A stretch of 64,000 bases of DNA from Anaerolineales bacterium. GTDB lineage: Bacteria > Chloroflexota > Anaerolineae > Anaerolineales > UBA11579. This document shows, in pieces, positions 57,299 through 64,000 of the stretch (its first letter is position 1; every line of letters starts with the position of its first letter). The stretch spans positions 823,981 to 887,980 of the forward strand of contig JAHBVB010000002.1 of assembly GCA_019637805.1 (NCBI GenBank). The letters are read 5' to 3'. The translations under genes and the position numbers were made by a program. Below the pieces are notes generated by a model. It worked only from the letters and a program-made list of their open reading frames with translations, did no database searches and was not told the origin of the DNA.

Positions 57299-57720
57299 GC
57301 GAGTCCTGGGTCTTCTGGGCTTTCCTTTCCGCCTTGTTTGCTGCGGTGACCAATCTATTGGCCAAAGCGGGTATTAGCGGCATCAGCTCGGACTTTGGCA
57401 CGCTCATCCGTACTCTGGTCGCCCTCCCCGCCATGGCGTTGGTCGTCTGGGCCACGGGCGAACTCCGCCAGCCGGCTGACTGGACGCTGAGGAGCATGCT
57501 GCTGCTGGGCTTCTCCGGCCTGGCCACAGCTGCCTCCTGGCTGGCGTTCTTTCGCGCCTTGAGTCTGGGACAGGCGTCCCAGGTGGTTTCGGTGGACAAG
57601 CTCAGTGTTGTGCTGGTGGCCCTGTTCGGAGTGGCCCTGCTGGGAGAGAAGCTCACCGCTATCAACTGGCTGGGGATCCTGCTGGTGGCTGGCGGAACGA
57701 TACTGGTGGCGATACACTAG
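57295..57720 (+). CDS. Single-domain EamA/SMR-like membrane transporter
   Basis: 141 aa with four or five membrane helices (WVFWAFLSALFAAVTNLLAK, LIRTLVALPAMALVVWATGE, LLGFSGLATAASWLAFFRAL, LGILLVAGGTILVAIH). One EamA repeat rather than the usual two, so it should work as a dimer like small multidrug transporters. The motif SWLAFFRALSLGQASQVVSV matches EamA. The cargo is unknown. Confidence 0.86.
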   Translation: MSESWVFWAFLSALFAAVTNLLAKAGISGISSDFGTLIRTLVALPAMALVVWATGELRQPADWTLRSMLLLGFSGLATAASWLAFFRALSLGQASQVVSVDKLSVVLVALFGVALLGEKLTAINWLGILLVAGGTILVAIH

Positions 57721-57726
57721 CCTCAC

Positions 57727-59763
57727 ATGCCTAACCGCCTCGCCGATTCCAACTCCCCTTACCTGCTGCAGCACCAGCACAACCCGGTGGACTGGTATCC
57801 CTGGGGCCTTGAAGCGCTGCAGCGCGCCCAGACCGAAGACAAACCCATCTTTCTCAGCATCGGCTACGCCGCCTGTCACTGGTGCCATGTCATGGCCCAC
57901 GAATCCTTCGAAGACCCGGAAACCGCCGCCTACCTCAACCAGCATTTCATCAACATCAAGGTCGACCGTGAAGAGCGCCCCGACATTGACGGTATTTATA
58001 TGGAAGCGGTCGTAGCGCTCACCGGCTCCGGTGGCTGGCCGATGAGCATCTTCCTCATGCCGGATGGGCGGCCTTTCTGGGGCGGCACCTATTTCCCACC
58101 TCTCCCCAGCCACCGCATGCCCTCTTTCCGCCAGGTGCTGGAACATATCGTGGGTTTATGGAATGGGGAGCGGGATAAGGTGGAAGCCGCCGGCGAGCAG
58201 TTGAGAGAGCATCTCTGGCAACCACTGGTTACCAGCGACAACAACCTTCTACAGGCGGAAGAACTGGACAAGATCTCCATGGCGCTGGCCCAGGCCTATG
58301 ACTGGCATCTGGGTGGCTGGGGACACGCCCCCAAGTTCCCGCAGCCGATGAGCATCGAGTTCCTGCTGGGGCGCAGCACTCAGGGCGACAAGCTGGCCGG
58401 CGATATGGCCCGCCATGCCCTGAATGCCATGGCGCTGGGCGGTCTCTACGATGTAGTGGGCGGTGGTTTTGCCCGCTACAGTGTGGACAATCTGTGGCTG
58501 GTGCCGCACTTCGAGAAGATGCTTTACGACAATGCCCAGTTGGCCCGTGCCTACCTGCACGGCCATCTGGTCACGGGGGACCCACACTTCCGCCAGGTCT
58601 GTGAGGAAACTCTGGATTTCGTGCTGCGCGAGCTTTGTGATGAAAGCGGCGGCTTTTACAGCAGCCTGGACGCCGACTCTGAAGGACACGAAGGCAAGTT
58701 CTATGTCTGGAGCCTGGAAGAGATCAAGCAAGCCATTGGCGACCCGCTTGACCGGGACCTGCTGCTAGCCGCCTACGGCGTCACCAACCAGGGCAATTTT
58801 GAAGGCAAGAACATTCTGCAGCGCGCCAAGGATGACGCCGAGTTGGCCGAGCAGTTCAGCTTGGCGGCAGAGCAGATTCCAGTTCGCCTGCGCGCCGGCC
58901 TGGATGCCTTGCTGGCTGCCCGCGGCGGCCGCATACGTCCTGGCACAGACGACAAGGTGCTCACTGCCTGGAACGGCCTGATGCTGATCGCCTTTGCCGA
59001 AGCGGCTCGTTACCTGAAACGGCCGGACTACCTGCTGGCGGCCCAACGCAACGCCGATTTCCTGCTGACTCAGTTGCAGCCCACCGGCCGTTTGCTGCGC
59101 TCCTGGCGGGCCGGCCGGGCGGCCCACGACGCCTATCTGGAAGATCACGCCGCGTTGGGTCTTGGTCTGCTGGCGCTCTACCAGAGCGATCCGCAGCCGC
59201 GCTGGTTTGCCGAAGCCAAACGCCTGGCCGAGGACATGCTGGCGCACTTCAGCGACCCCAGCGGCGGCTTCTACGACACCCGCGACGACGCCGAAGCGCT
59301 GATCACCCGCCCCAAGGATGTGCAGGACAACGCCACGCCCAGTGGCAATGCCTTGGCGGGTACCCTGCTGCTGCAGCTAGCCGCTTACGAGGGCAACCAC
59401 AGCTGGCGCCAGCAGGCAGAAAGCCTGCTGGCCAGCATTCTGCCCCAGGCAGTCCGCTATCCCACTGGTTTCGCCCAGTGGCTATGCGCAGCCCAGTTTG
59501 CTCTGGCCGAAGGGCGTGAGATTGCTCTCCTCGGCGGGTTGGCTGAACCCGCCACAGCTGCCCTGCAAGAGACCGTCTGGACTCGCTGGAGGCCTTTCGA
59601 TGTGCTGGCCGCCAGCCCCGTTCCGGCGCCAGCCGGCAGCCCGGCGCTGCTCGCCGAGAGGCCTCTGGTGGACGGCCAGCCCAGTGCCTACGTTTGCCGG
59701 AACTTCGCCTGCCAACTGCCGGTTACCACGCCTGAGGCACTGGCAAAACAATTGGGCTCATAA
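57727..59763 (+). CDS. DUF255/YyaL-type thioredoxin-fold protein
   Basis: 678 aa. The N-terminal thioredoxin-like domain carries [19 protein letters not shown] and the CHWC site in [20 protein letters not shown], then [20 protein letters not shown]. The long C-terminal part is an (alpha/alpha)6 toroid related to N-acylglucosamine 2-epimerases ([40 protein letters not shown]). The human homologue is SPATA20. The enzymatic reaction is unknown. It follows the EamA gene by 6 nt and ends at a bidirectional terminator. Confidence 0.92.
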   Translation: MPNRLADSNSPYLLQHQHNPVDWYPWGLEALQRAQTEDKPIFLSIGYAACHWCHVMAHESFEDPETAAYLNQHFINIKVDREERPDIDGIYMEAVVALTGSGGWPMSIFLMPDGRPFWGGTYFPPLPSHRMPSFRQVLEHIVGLWNGERDKVEAAGEQLREHLWQPLVTSDNNLLQAEELDKISMALAQAYDWHLGGWGHAPKFPQPMSIEFLLGRSTQGDKLAGDMARHALNAMALGGLYDVVGGGFARYSVDNLWLVPHFEKMLYDNAQLARAYLHGHLVTGDPHFRQVCEETLDFVLRELCDESGGFYSSLDADSEGHEGKFYVWSLEEIKQAIGDPLDRDLLLAAYGVTNQGNFEGKNILQRAKDDAELAEQFSLAAEQIPVRLRAGLDALLAARGGRIRPGTDDKVLTAWNGLMLIAFAEAARYLKRPDYLLAAQRNADFLLTQLQPTGRLLRSWRAGRAAHDAYLEDHAALGLGLLALYQSDPQPRWFAEAKRLAEDMLAHFSDPSGGFYDTRDDAEALITRPKDVQDNATPSGNALAGTLLLQLAAYEGNHSWRQQAESLLASILPQAVRYPTGFAQWLCAAQFALAEGREIALLGGLAEPATAALQETVWTRWRPFDVLAASPVPAPAGSPALLAERPLVDGQPSAYVCRNFACQLPVTTPEALAKQLGS

Positions 59764-59764
59764 C

Positions 59765-59793
59765 AAAAAACGGGCCTTTCGGCCCGTTTTAGA
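59765..59793. terminator. Bidirectional intrinsic terminator
   Basis: A 10-bp stem (59767-59776 with 59781-59790), loop TTTC, A-run to the left and T-run to the right. It serves the DUF255 gene and the convergent P450. Confidence 0.93.
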
Positions 59794-59798
59794 TCACT

Positions 59799-61139
59799 TT
59801 ACTTCCTCTTGTAGCGCACCACGGTTGGGGTTGGCTTGCTGGAGCCGCTGCGTTCCACCCGCAACTCTTCTGGCGGCGTGATCAGTTCCAGGTCATAGTC
59901 ACGGAACAGCATCGCCAGGATGATGGACATCTCAGTACGGGCAAAGTTCATGCCAGTGCATTTGTGCAAACCGCCGCCAAAGGTCAACAGCTCAAAGCCC
60001 CCGCCCTCTTTGCGTTCGCTAAAGCGCTCTGGGTCGTAGCGATACGGATCCGCGAAGTACTCCGGAATGAAGTGGGCTGCCGCGGTCGAGGTCATCACAA
60101 ACCAGCCGGCGGGAATGCGGTAGCCATCCAGTTCAATATCTTCCTTGACTTCACGGATCAACGTCTCGGCCGAGGGGCGCAGGCGGCCGGTTTCCTGCAC
60201 GGCCGCGTTGACCAGCGTGAACTCACGCATATGCATATGGCTAACTTCGTCCAGCCCGCCCAACACCCGCTCGACTTCCGCGGCCAGACGCTGGCGGTAG
60301 GCCTCATTTTCGATCAAGTGGATCACGGACCAGGCAGCCTGCCCGGCGGTGGTTTCATGGCCGGCGAACATCAGCGCGGCGAAGAAGTTGGCTACGATCT
60401 CGTCGGGCAAAGGCTGGCCGCTGCCATCCGGCTGGTCCAGCAAATACTGGAAACCATCGTCAACCGGGTTGGCCCGGCGCTCTTCGATCAACGGCTGCAA
60501 AATGGCCCGGATCTTTTGCTTGGCGGCATCCCGGCGGGCGAACTTGGGCAGCGGCAAGTTGTACAGCAGTGGGTCCAGCGAGGCGCTCAGCGCGTCGTAC
60601 TGCGCCCAGAAGCCTTCGGCTTCCAGGCGTTCATGGACTGCATCCCCGAGGAAGCAGCGGCCCGCCACTTCTTTGACCAGTTCGGTCATCTGAGTGGTTA
60701 TCTCCATTTCGCCGCTCTCGCCCAGGCTGTCCACCCAGGCTTTGATCGCTCGGCTCATTACAGGCAAATAGCCCACCATCTGGTCCCGGCCAAACAAACT
60801 GTGCAGCACTGGCCGGTGCTGTTTGTAGGTTTCGTGGCTGCCTAGGAAGGCGATGCGCCCAAACATGGCCGCCAGGAAAGCATACGGCTTTTCCATGTCC
60901 AGTTGTTTGTCTGTGCTGCGGAAAAAGAAGGATTGTTGCTGCGGCCCCACCAGGATCGCCATCGGCTGGCCCAATAGCTTGATGCCAAACACATTGCCAT
61001 GTGTCTGATAACCGCGCCGGAAAAAGTTCTCCTGATCGCGGTAAAACTCCAGAACATGGCCGATATACGGTAAACCGCCGCTGAGCATGGGCGGTGTGGG
61101 CAATTTTTGAGAGGAAGAGATCATCTCGGTGTTGAGCAT
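59799..61139 (-). CDS. Cytochrome P450 (CYP51-clan-like)
   Basis: 446 aa from ATG 61139, 6 nt after TATACT; the frame can extend to GTG 61157 but that codon lies upstream of the -10. The heme-binding loop is FGGGLHKCTGMNFARTEM, the I-helix is FAGHETTAGQAAWSVI, and the ExxR motif is ETGRL. The N-terminal PPMLSGGLPYIGHVLEF and the GIKLLGQPMAILVGPQQ segment resemble CYP51/CYP120-type enzymes. There is no membrane anchor, so it is soluble. It hydroxylates a lipophilic substrate, perhaps a terpenoid or fatty acid. No ferredoxin or reductase gene is nearby; exonuclease III is 104 nt upstream on the same strand. Confidence 0.91.
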   Translation of the reverse strand: MLNTEMISSSQKLPTPPMLSGGLPYIGHVLEFYRDQENFFRRGYQTHGNVFGIKLLGQPMAILVGPQQQSFFFRSTDKQLDMEKPYAFLAAMFGRIAFLGSHETYKQHRPVLHSLFGRDQMVGYLPVMSRAIKAWVDSLGESGEMEITTQMTELVKEVAGRCFLGDAVHERLEAEGFWAQYDALSASLDPLLYNLPLPKFARRDAAKQKIRAILQPLIEERRANPVDDGFQYLLDQPDGSGQPLPDEIVANFFAALMFAGHETTAGQAAWSVIHLIENEAYRQRLAAEVERVLGGLDEVSHMHMREFTLVNAAVQETGRLRPSAETLIREVKEDIELDGYRIPAGWFVMTSTAAAHFIPEYFADPYRYDPERFSERKEGGGFELLTFGGGLHKCTGMNFARTEMSIILAMLFRDYDLELITPPEELRVERSGSSKPTPTVVRYKRK

Positions 61140-61145
61140 GTCGTG

Positions 61146-61151
61146 AGTATA
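61146..61151 (-). promoter_or_regulatory. -10 element TATACT, leaderless P450
   Basis: On the minus strand TATACT is followed by 6 nt and ATG 61139. Confidence 0.5.
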
Positions 61152-61243
61152 GTCCACTTGTGAACTATCTCACTTTAGCGGCAGGTTAAGGCCCTAGCTC
61201 TGCGCCAAGTGACCAAACACAGGCTGGGCAACCACCAGCTCGC

Positions 61244-62008
61244 TCACTTCAGCTCAAGCATCACCGGGCAGTGATCGGAGCCTGCGACCTGATCAAAGAT
61301 GGTCACGCTTTTGACCTGGGGGAACAAATCTTCCGACACCAGGAAATAGTCCAGCCGCCAGCCAATATTGTTGGCCCGCGCGCTGGGCGAGCGCTGCGAC
61401 CACCAAGTGTATTGGACCTTGTCGGGGTTAAGCTGCCGGAAGCTGTCCACCAGGCCGCTCTCAAAATATTTGCCCAGCGCTTCGCGCTCGATCGGCATAA
61501 AGCCGGAAGTCCTTTGGTTGCTCTTGGGGCGCGCCAGGTCGATCTCGTTGTGCGCAGTGTTAAAATCGCCAGTGATGATCACACTCTTGCCTTGGGCGCG
61601 CAGCGCCTTGATATATTCCAGCAAGGCCGCATAGAATTCTAGCTTGAACTCCACGCGGTGCATGCCACTGGTGCCGCTGGGGAAATAAACGTTCAACAAC
61701 TCGAAGTCATCAAAGTGGGTTTGGATCAGGCGGCCTTCGCTGTCGAACTTGGACTGGCCGAAGCCAATCTCAGCCGCACTTTTCAGTTTGGTGAACGTCG
61801 CCACACCGCTGTACCCCGGCTTCTCCGCCGGGTTCCACACGGTTTCGTAGCCAGTGAAGGCAGCCAGCTGGTCGGCGCCCAACTGCTCAGGCATCACTTT
61901 GATCTCCTGATGGCAGACCACATCCGGCTTTTGCGCCGCAACCCAATTCCAACCCTCGCGTTTCAACAGCGAACGTAACCCATTCACGTTCCAAGTGACC
62001 AATCTCAT
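61244..62008 (-). CDS. xth: Exodeoxyribonuclease III
   Basis: 254 aa. Family motifs in order: MRLVTWNVNGLRSLLKREGW with Asn7, VCHQEIKV with the metal Glu, NVYFPSGT, ITGDFNTAHNEIDL with the Asp/Asn pair, and the end SDHCPVML with the catalytic His. The canonical LQETK is CHQEIK here. It is an AP endonuclease and 3'-5' exonuclease in base-excision repair. GGAGG is 4-5 nt before ATG 62008. It is divergent from hisS across a 66-nt space that contains the hisS promoter. Confidence 0.95.
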   Translation of the reverse strand: MRLVTWNVNGLRSLLKREGWNWVAAQKPDVVCHQEIKVMPEQLGADQLAAFTGYETVWNPAEKPGYSGVATFTKLKSAAEIGFGQSKFDSEGRLIQTHFDDFELLNVYFPSGTSGMHRVEFKLEFYAALLEYIKALRAQGKSVIITGDFNTAHNEIDLARPKSNQRTSGFMPIEREALGKYFESGLVDSFRQLNPDKVQYTWWSQRSPSARANNIGWRLDYFLVSEDLFPQVKSVTIFDQVAGSDHCPVMLELK

Positions 62009-62059
62009 GGCTGCCTCCGTGGCCGCAATTGTACCGCGCCGGTTTTTCCAGCCGCCCCA

Positions 62060-62068
62060 TGCTAAAAT
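62060..62068 (+). promoter_or_regulatory. Extended -10 promoter, leaderless hisS
   Basis: TGCTAAAAT, 6 nt (CCCCGC), then ATG 62075. Confidence 0.55.
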
Positions 62069-62074
62069 CCCCGC

Positions 62075-63346
62075 ATGGCAAATATTGTGCAGGCGGTGCG
62101 CGGCACCCAGGACTATTACCCCGAAGACATGGCGGTGCGCAATTGGCTGTACAGCCAGATGCGCTCCGTATCCGAATCGTTTGGCTATCAGGAATACGAC
62201 GGCCCTTTCCTGGAGCGCTTTGACCTGTACGCTGCCAAATCCGGCGCCGAGCTGGTGGAAAAACAGTCCTACGTCTTTGAAGACCGCGGCGGCGAAAAGA
62301 TCGCCCTGCGCCCGGAGCTAACCCCGACCCTGGCCCGCATGGTGGCCAGCCGCCAGCGTCAGCTGACCTATCCACTGCGCTGGTGGTCCTTCGGCCCTTT
62401 CTGGCGCTACGAGAAGCCCCAAAAGGGCCGCAGCCGCGAGTTCTTCCAGTGGAACATCGACATGATCGGCGAAGACTCGCCTGAAGCCGATGCCGAGCTG
62501 GCCGCCGTGGCGGCCGCCTTCCTGCGCAGCGTAGGTCTGCAGCCCAGCGAGGCGCAGGTGATGGTCAATAACCGCCAGCTGATGCAGCAAGAGTTAGAGG
62601 CGCTGGGCATCCCCGCCGCCAAGCACAAGCTGGTCTTCAGCTTGGTGGATCGGCGTGACAAGCTCAGCGCGGCCGCCTGGAATGAGTATGGCGCTGAACT
62701 GGGCCTCAGCCAGGCCGAGCTGGGCGGCATTCAAAAGATCATCAGCGACCAACAACTGTGGAAGAAGTCGCCCAGCCTGGTGCGCTTCTTCGAGGCCGTG
62801 GCCGCCCACAACGCCAGCGACTACGTGCGCTTTGGCCCGCAGATCATCCGCGGGCTGGATTATTACACCGGCACCGTTTTCGAAGCCTGGGACACCGCCG
62901 GCGAGTTCCGCGCCATCTTTGGCGGCGGGCGTTACAACGACCTGGTCAATGCCGTGGGCGGCGACCCCGTGCCAGCGGTCGGCTTTGCCGTAGGCAATGT
63001 GGTCATCAGTCTGATGCTCAAGGCCCTAGGCCGCCTGCCGCAACTGAGCGCCGGCGCCCCCATCTATGTCACCGTCTTCGGCGAAGAGCAGCTGGCTGCC
63101 AGCCTGACTCTGGCAGCCGAGCTGCGCAGCGCCGGCTTGGCAGTCGCCAGCCACCTGGCCGCCGACAAACTGCAAAAGCAGTTCAAGCAAGCCGACCGGC
63201 TGGGGGCCAAGGTCGTTTTGGTGTTGGGGCCGGACGAGCTGCAGCAAAAGCAGGTCACGCTCAAAGATTTGCGCAGCGGCGAACAGCGCAACCTGCCCCG
63301 GGCGGAACTGGCGACGGAACTCAAGCGCATACTCAGCGCAACGTGA
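62075..63346 (+). CDS. hisS: Histidyl-tRNA synthetase
   Basis: 423 aa. Class II motifs: ANIVQAVRGTQDYYPEDMAV at the N-terminus, motif 2 in RWWSFGPFWRYEKPQKGRSR with FFQWNIDMIGE, the His-specific RGLDYYTGTVFEAW, and motif 3 in GGGRYNDLVNAVGGDPVPAV. A C-terminal anticodon-binding domain follows (IYVTVFGEEQLAASLTLAAE, HLAADKLQKQFKQADRLGAK). Charges tRNA-His, whose gene lies 18 nt downstream on the same strand and may be co-transcribed. Its ATG is 6 nt after an extended -10, so the mRNA is probably leaderless. Confidence 0.96.
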   Translation: MANIVQAVRGTQDYYPEDMAVRNWLYSQMRSVSESFGYQEYDGPFLERFDLYAAKSGAELVEKQSYVFEDRGGEKIALRPELTPTLARMVASRQRQLTYPLRWWSFGPFWRYEKPQKGRSREFFQWNIDMIGEDSPEADAELAAVAAAFLRSVGLQPSEAQVMVNNRQLMQQELEALGIPAAKHKLVFSLVDRRDKLSAAAWNEYGAELGLSQAELGGIQKIISDQQLWKKSPSLVRFFEAVAAHNASDYVRFGPQIIRGLDYYTGTVFEAWDTAGEFRAIFGGGRYNDLVNAVGGDPVPAVGFAVGNVVISLMLKALGRLPQLSAGAPIYVTVFGEEQLAASLTLAAELRSAGLAVASHLAADKLQKQFKQADRLGAKVVLVLGPDELQQKQVTLKDLRSGEQRNLPRAELATELKRILSAT

Positions 63347-63363
63347 TAAAATAGCCGCCGCTT

Positions 63364-63439
63364 GGTGGATGTAGCTCAATGGCAGAGCACCGCATTGTGG
63401 ATGCGGTGGTTGCGGGTTCGACTCCCGTCATCCACCCCA
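63364..63439 (+). tRNA. tRNA-His, anticodon GTG, with encoded G-1 and CCA
   Basis: The acceptor is GTGGATG pairing with CATCCAC, preceded by G at 63364 (the G-1 identity base pairing with C73) and followed by CCA (63437-63439). The anticodon arm is CCGCA-TTGTGGA-TGCGG, giving GTG. A TAAAAT hexamer at 63346-63351 could be its own -10. It lies just after hisS, so synthetase and tRNA are neighbours. Confidence 0.97.
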
Positions 63440-63451
63440 GCAGCAAACACT

Positions 63452-63479
63452 CGGAACCCGTAAGGGTTCCGTTGTTTTT
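63452..63479 (+). terminator. Intrinsic terminator after tRNA-His
   Basis: An 8-bp stem (63452-63459 with 63464-63471), loop GTAA, then TTGTTTTT. Confidence 0.85.
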
Positions 63480-63492
63480 AACTCATCCCTGC

Positions 63493-63522
63493 TTGACAAG
63501 CGAAGCCTAAGCCAGGTATAAA
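63493..63522 (+). promoter_or_regulatory. Consensus promoter of the TetR gene
   Basis: TTGACA at 63493-63498, 18-bp spacer, TATAAA at 63517-63522. The predicted transcription start (about 63529) is inside the palindromic operator that follows. Confidence 0.8.
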
Positions 63523-63558
63523 CTCCATTAGTAAGTGGTCGTTCACTTACTAATGGAG
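63523..63558 (+). promoter_or_regulatory. 36-bp palindromic operator before the TetR-family gene
   Basis: The arms 63523-63537 (CTCCATTAGTAAGTG) and 63544-63558 are perfect 15-bp inverted repeats around GTCGTT. It begins on the base after the -10 and covers the transcription start and the GGAG used by ATG 63568. The core TAAGTG-N6-CACTTA is a common TetR-type operator form. Autorepression is the likely function. Confidence 0.85.
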
Positions 63559-63567
63559 CCTGTAGGC

Positions 63568-64000
63568 ATGCGCCCTCAAACACAGACTGACGAAGCCATT
63601 TTCATCAGCATCTCGACCGTGCTGCTCAGGCAGGGTTACAAGGCCCTCACCCTGCAAAACATTGCCCAGCAGGCCCAGCTCTCACCGGCCGCCCTCTCCA
63701 AACGCTTCGGCTCCAAGAAAGCCATGCTGCTAGCCTATTACGATTTCCTAATTCAAATTACCGAAGCCAGTTTTGCAGAGCTGTCTAAACGTCCGCTGCC
63801 ATTGCTGGAGGCATTGACCGACCTTTTCACCCAATGGAACCAATTCATCAAAAAACCCAGCGAGTACGCCAACCTGCTGATGCTGTACCTGAACTTCGAC
63901 ATTGACCCGCAATTGGTGCATAAGTCCCGGCAGCGCTTGCGCCTGGTGGACGACGAAGTGCAAAAGATGCTTCGCGCCGCGGTGCAACGCGGCGAACTGA
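63568..64000 (+). CDS. TetR/AcrR-family transcriptional regulator (3' end outside window)
   Basis: The frame is open to the window edge, giving 144 codons. The N-terminal helix-turn-helix is TLQNIAQQAQLSPAALSKRF followed by GSKKAMLLAYYDF, in the TetR pattern. The helical ligand domain begins (TEASFAELSKRPLPLLEALT, and SRQRLRLVDDEVQKMLRAAV). ATG 63568 has GGAG 9 nt upstream; an in-frame ATG at 63553 lies within the operator arm and lacks a site. The regulated genes beyond autoregulation probably lie to the right. Confidence 0.9.
   Translation, partial: MRPQTQTDEAIFISISTVLLRQGYKALTLQNIAQQAQLSPAALSKRFGSKKAMLLAYYDFLIQITEASFAELSKRPLPLLEALTDLFTQWNQFIKKPSEYANLLMLYLNFDIDPQLVHKSRQRLRLVDDEVQKMLRAAVQRGEL

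Noticed and set aside
1-64000. CRISPR array, prophage, transposase or integrase
   Set aside because: I found no regularly spaced repeats and no protein with transposase, integrase or phage structural motifs; the AT-rich patches lack flanking mobile-element ends.

Overview
The window reads as a chromosomal segment of a Chloroflexota bacterium, most likely class Anaerolineae. The basis is the moderately high GC, the mix of isolated housekeeping genes in short operons, the Chloroflexota-like set (standalone TreS, SPFH protein with a small partner, VanW protein, DUF2089 plus beta-helix operon), and the very short or absent mRNA leaders. The taxon is inference from gene content; no rRNA is present. 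I see no CRISPR array, insertion sequence, integrase or prophage.

Layout. 1-2158: end of a sugar ABC permease and a trehalose synthase. 2160-8546 (minus): a full phosphate-starvation locus, phoB-phoR-pstS-pstC-pstA-pstB, with an 11-bp-phased Pho-box-like array before pstS; phoU is absent. 8604-12846: a small unknown protein, tRNA-Leu(TAG), an AlkD-like protein, an alpha/beta hydrolase and tig-clpP. 12917-17646: HAD phosphatase, rlmN, NIL protein, lipid kinase, methyltransferase, PP2C-type phosphatase and P-loop protein in close succession. 17627-24666: S10 peptidase, prepilin peptidase, trxA, scpA, a fused alpha-beta 2-oxoacid dehydrogenase E1, a lipoprotein cytochrome c and a UbiA prenyltransferase. 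24740-27676: an AT-richer patch with a methyltransferase-glycosyltransferase fusion and two more methyltransferases. 27686-36026: DUF1684, FAD oxidoreductase, SPFH pair, class II aldolase, NUDIX, polyprenyl synthase and hemW. 36094-41700: LysM protein, citrate synthase, malate dehydrogenase, thioredoxin reductase, YgfZ.

41791-44564 is an operon that opens with a 16-codon leader ORF and encodes four proteins that all carry the same short helical SHOCT-like module, reminiscent of LiaX/YvlB envelope-stress proteins. 44557-47752 holds small metabolic genes. 47861-51646 is a tightly packed operon with a TIM-barrel-like protein, a divergent FtsZ and three small proteins, two of them with a membrane segment. 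The FtsZ keeps its C-terminal partner-binding peptide but has His in place of the catalytic T7-loop Asp. 51690-55942 has a methyltransferase, VanW protein, MurA (with the fosfomycin-target Cys replaced by Asp) and a Trm112-like protein. 55944-63346 holds HEAT, aldo/keto reductase, EamA, DUF255, P450, exonuclease III and hisS. The window ends with tRNA-His(GTG) and a TetR-family gene behind a 36-bp palindromic operator.

A theme across the window is the placement of -10 hexamers 6-8 nt before start codons with no room for a Shine-Dalgarno site. This occurs at about fourteen genes and suggests frequent leaderless transcription, while operon-internal genes have ordinary GGAG-type sites or overlapping stop/start codons.
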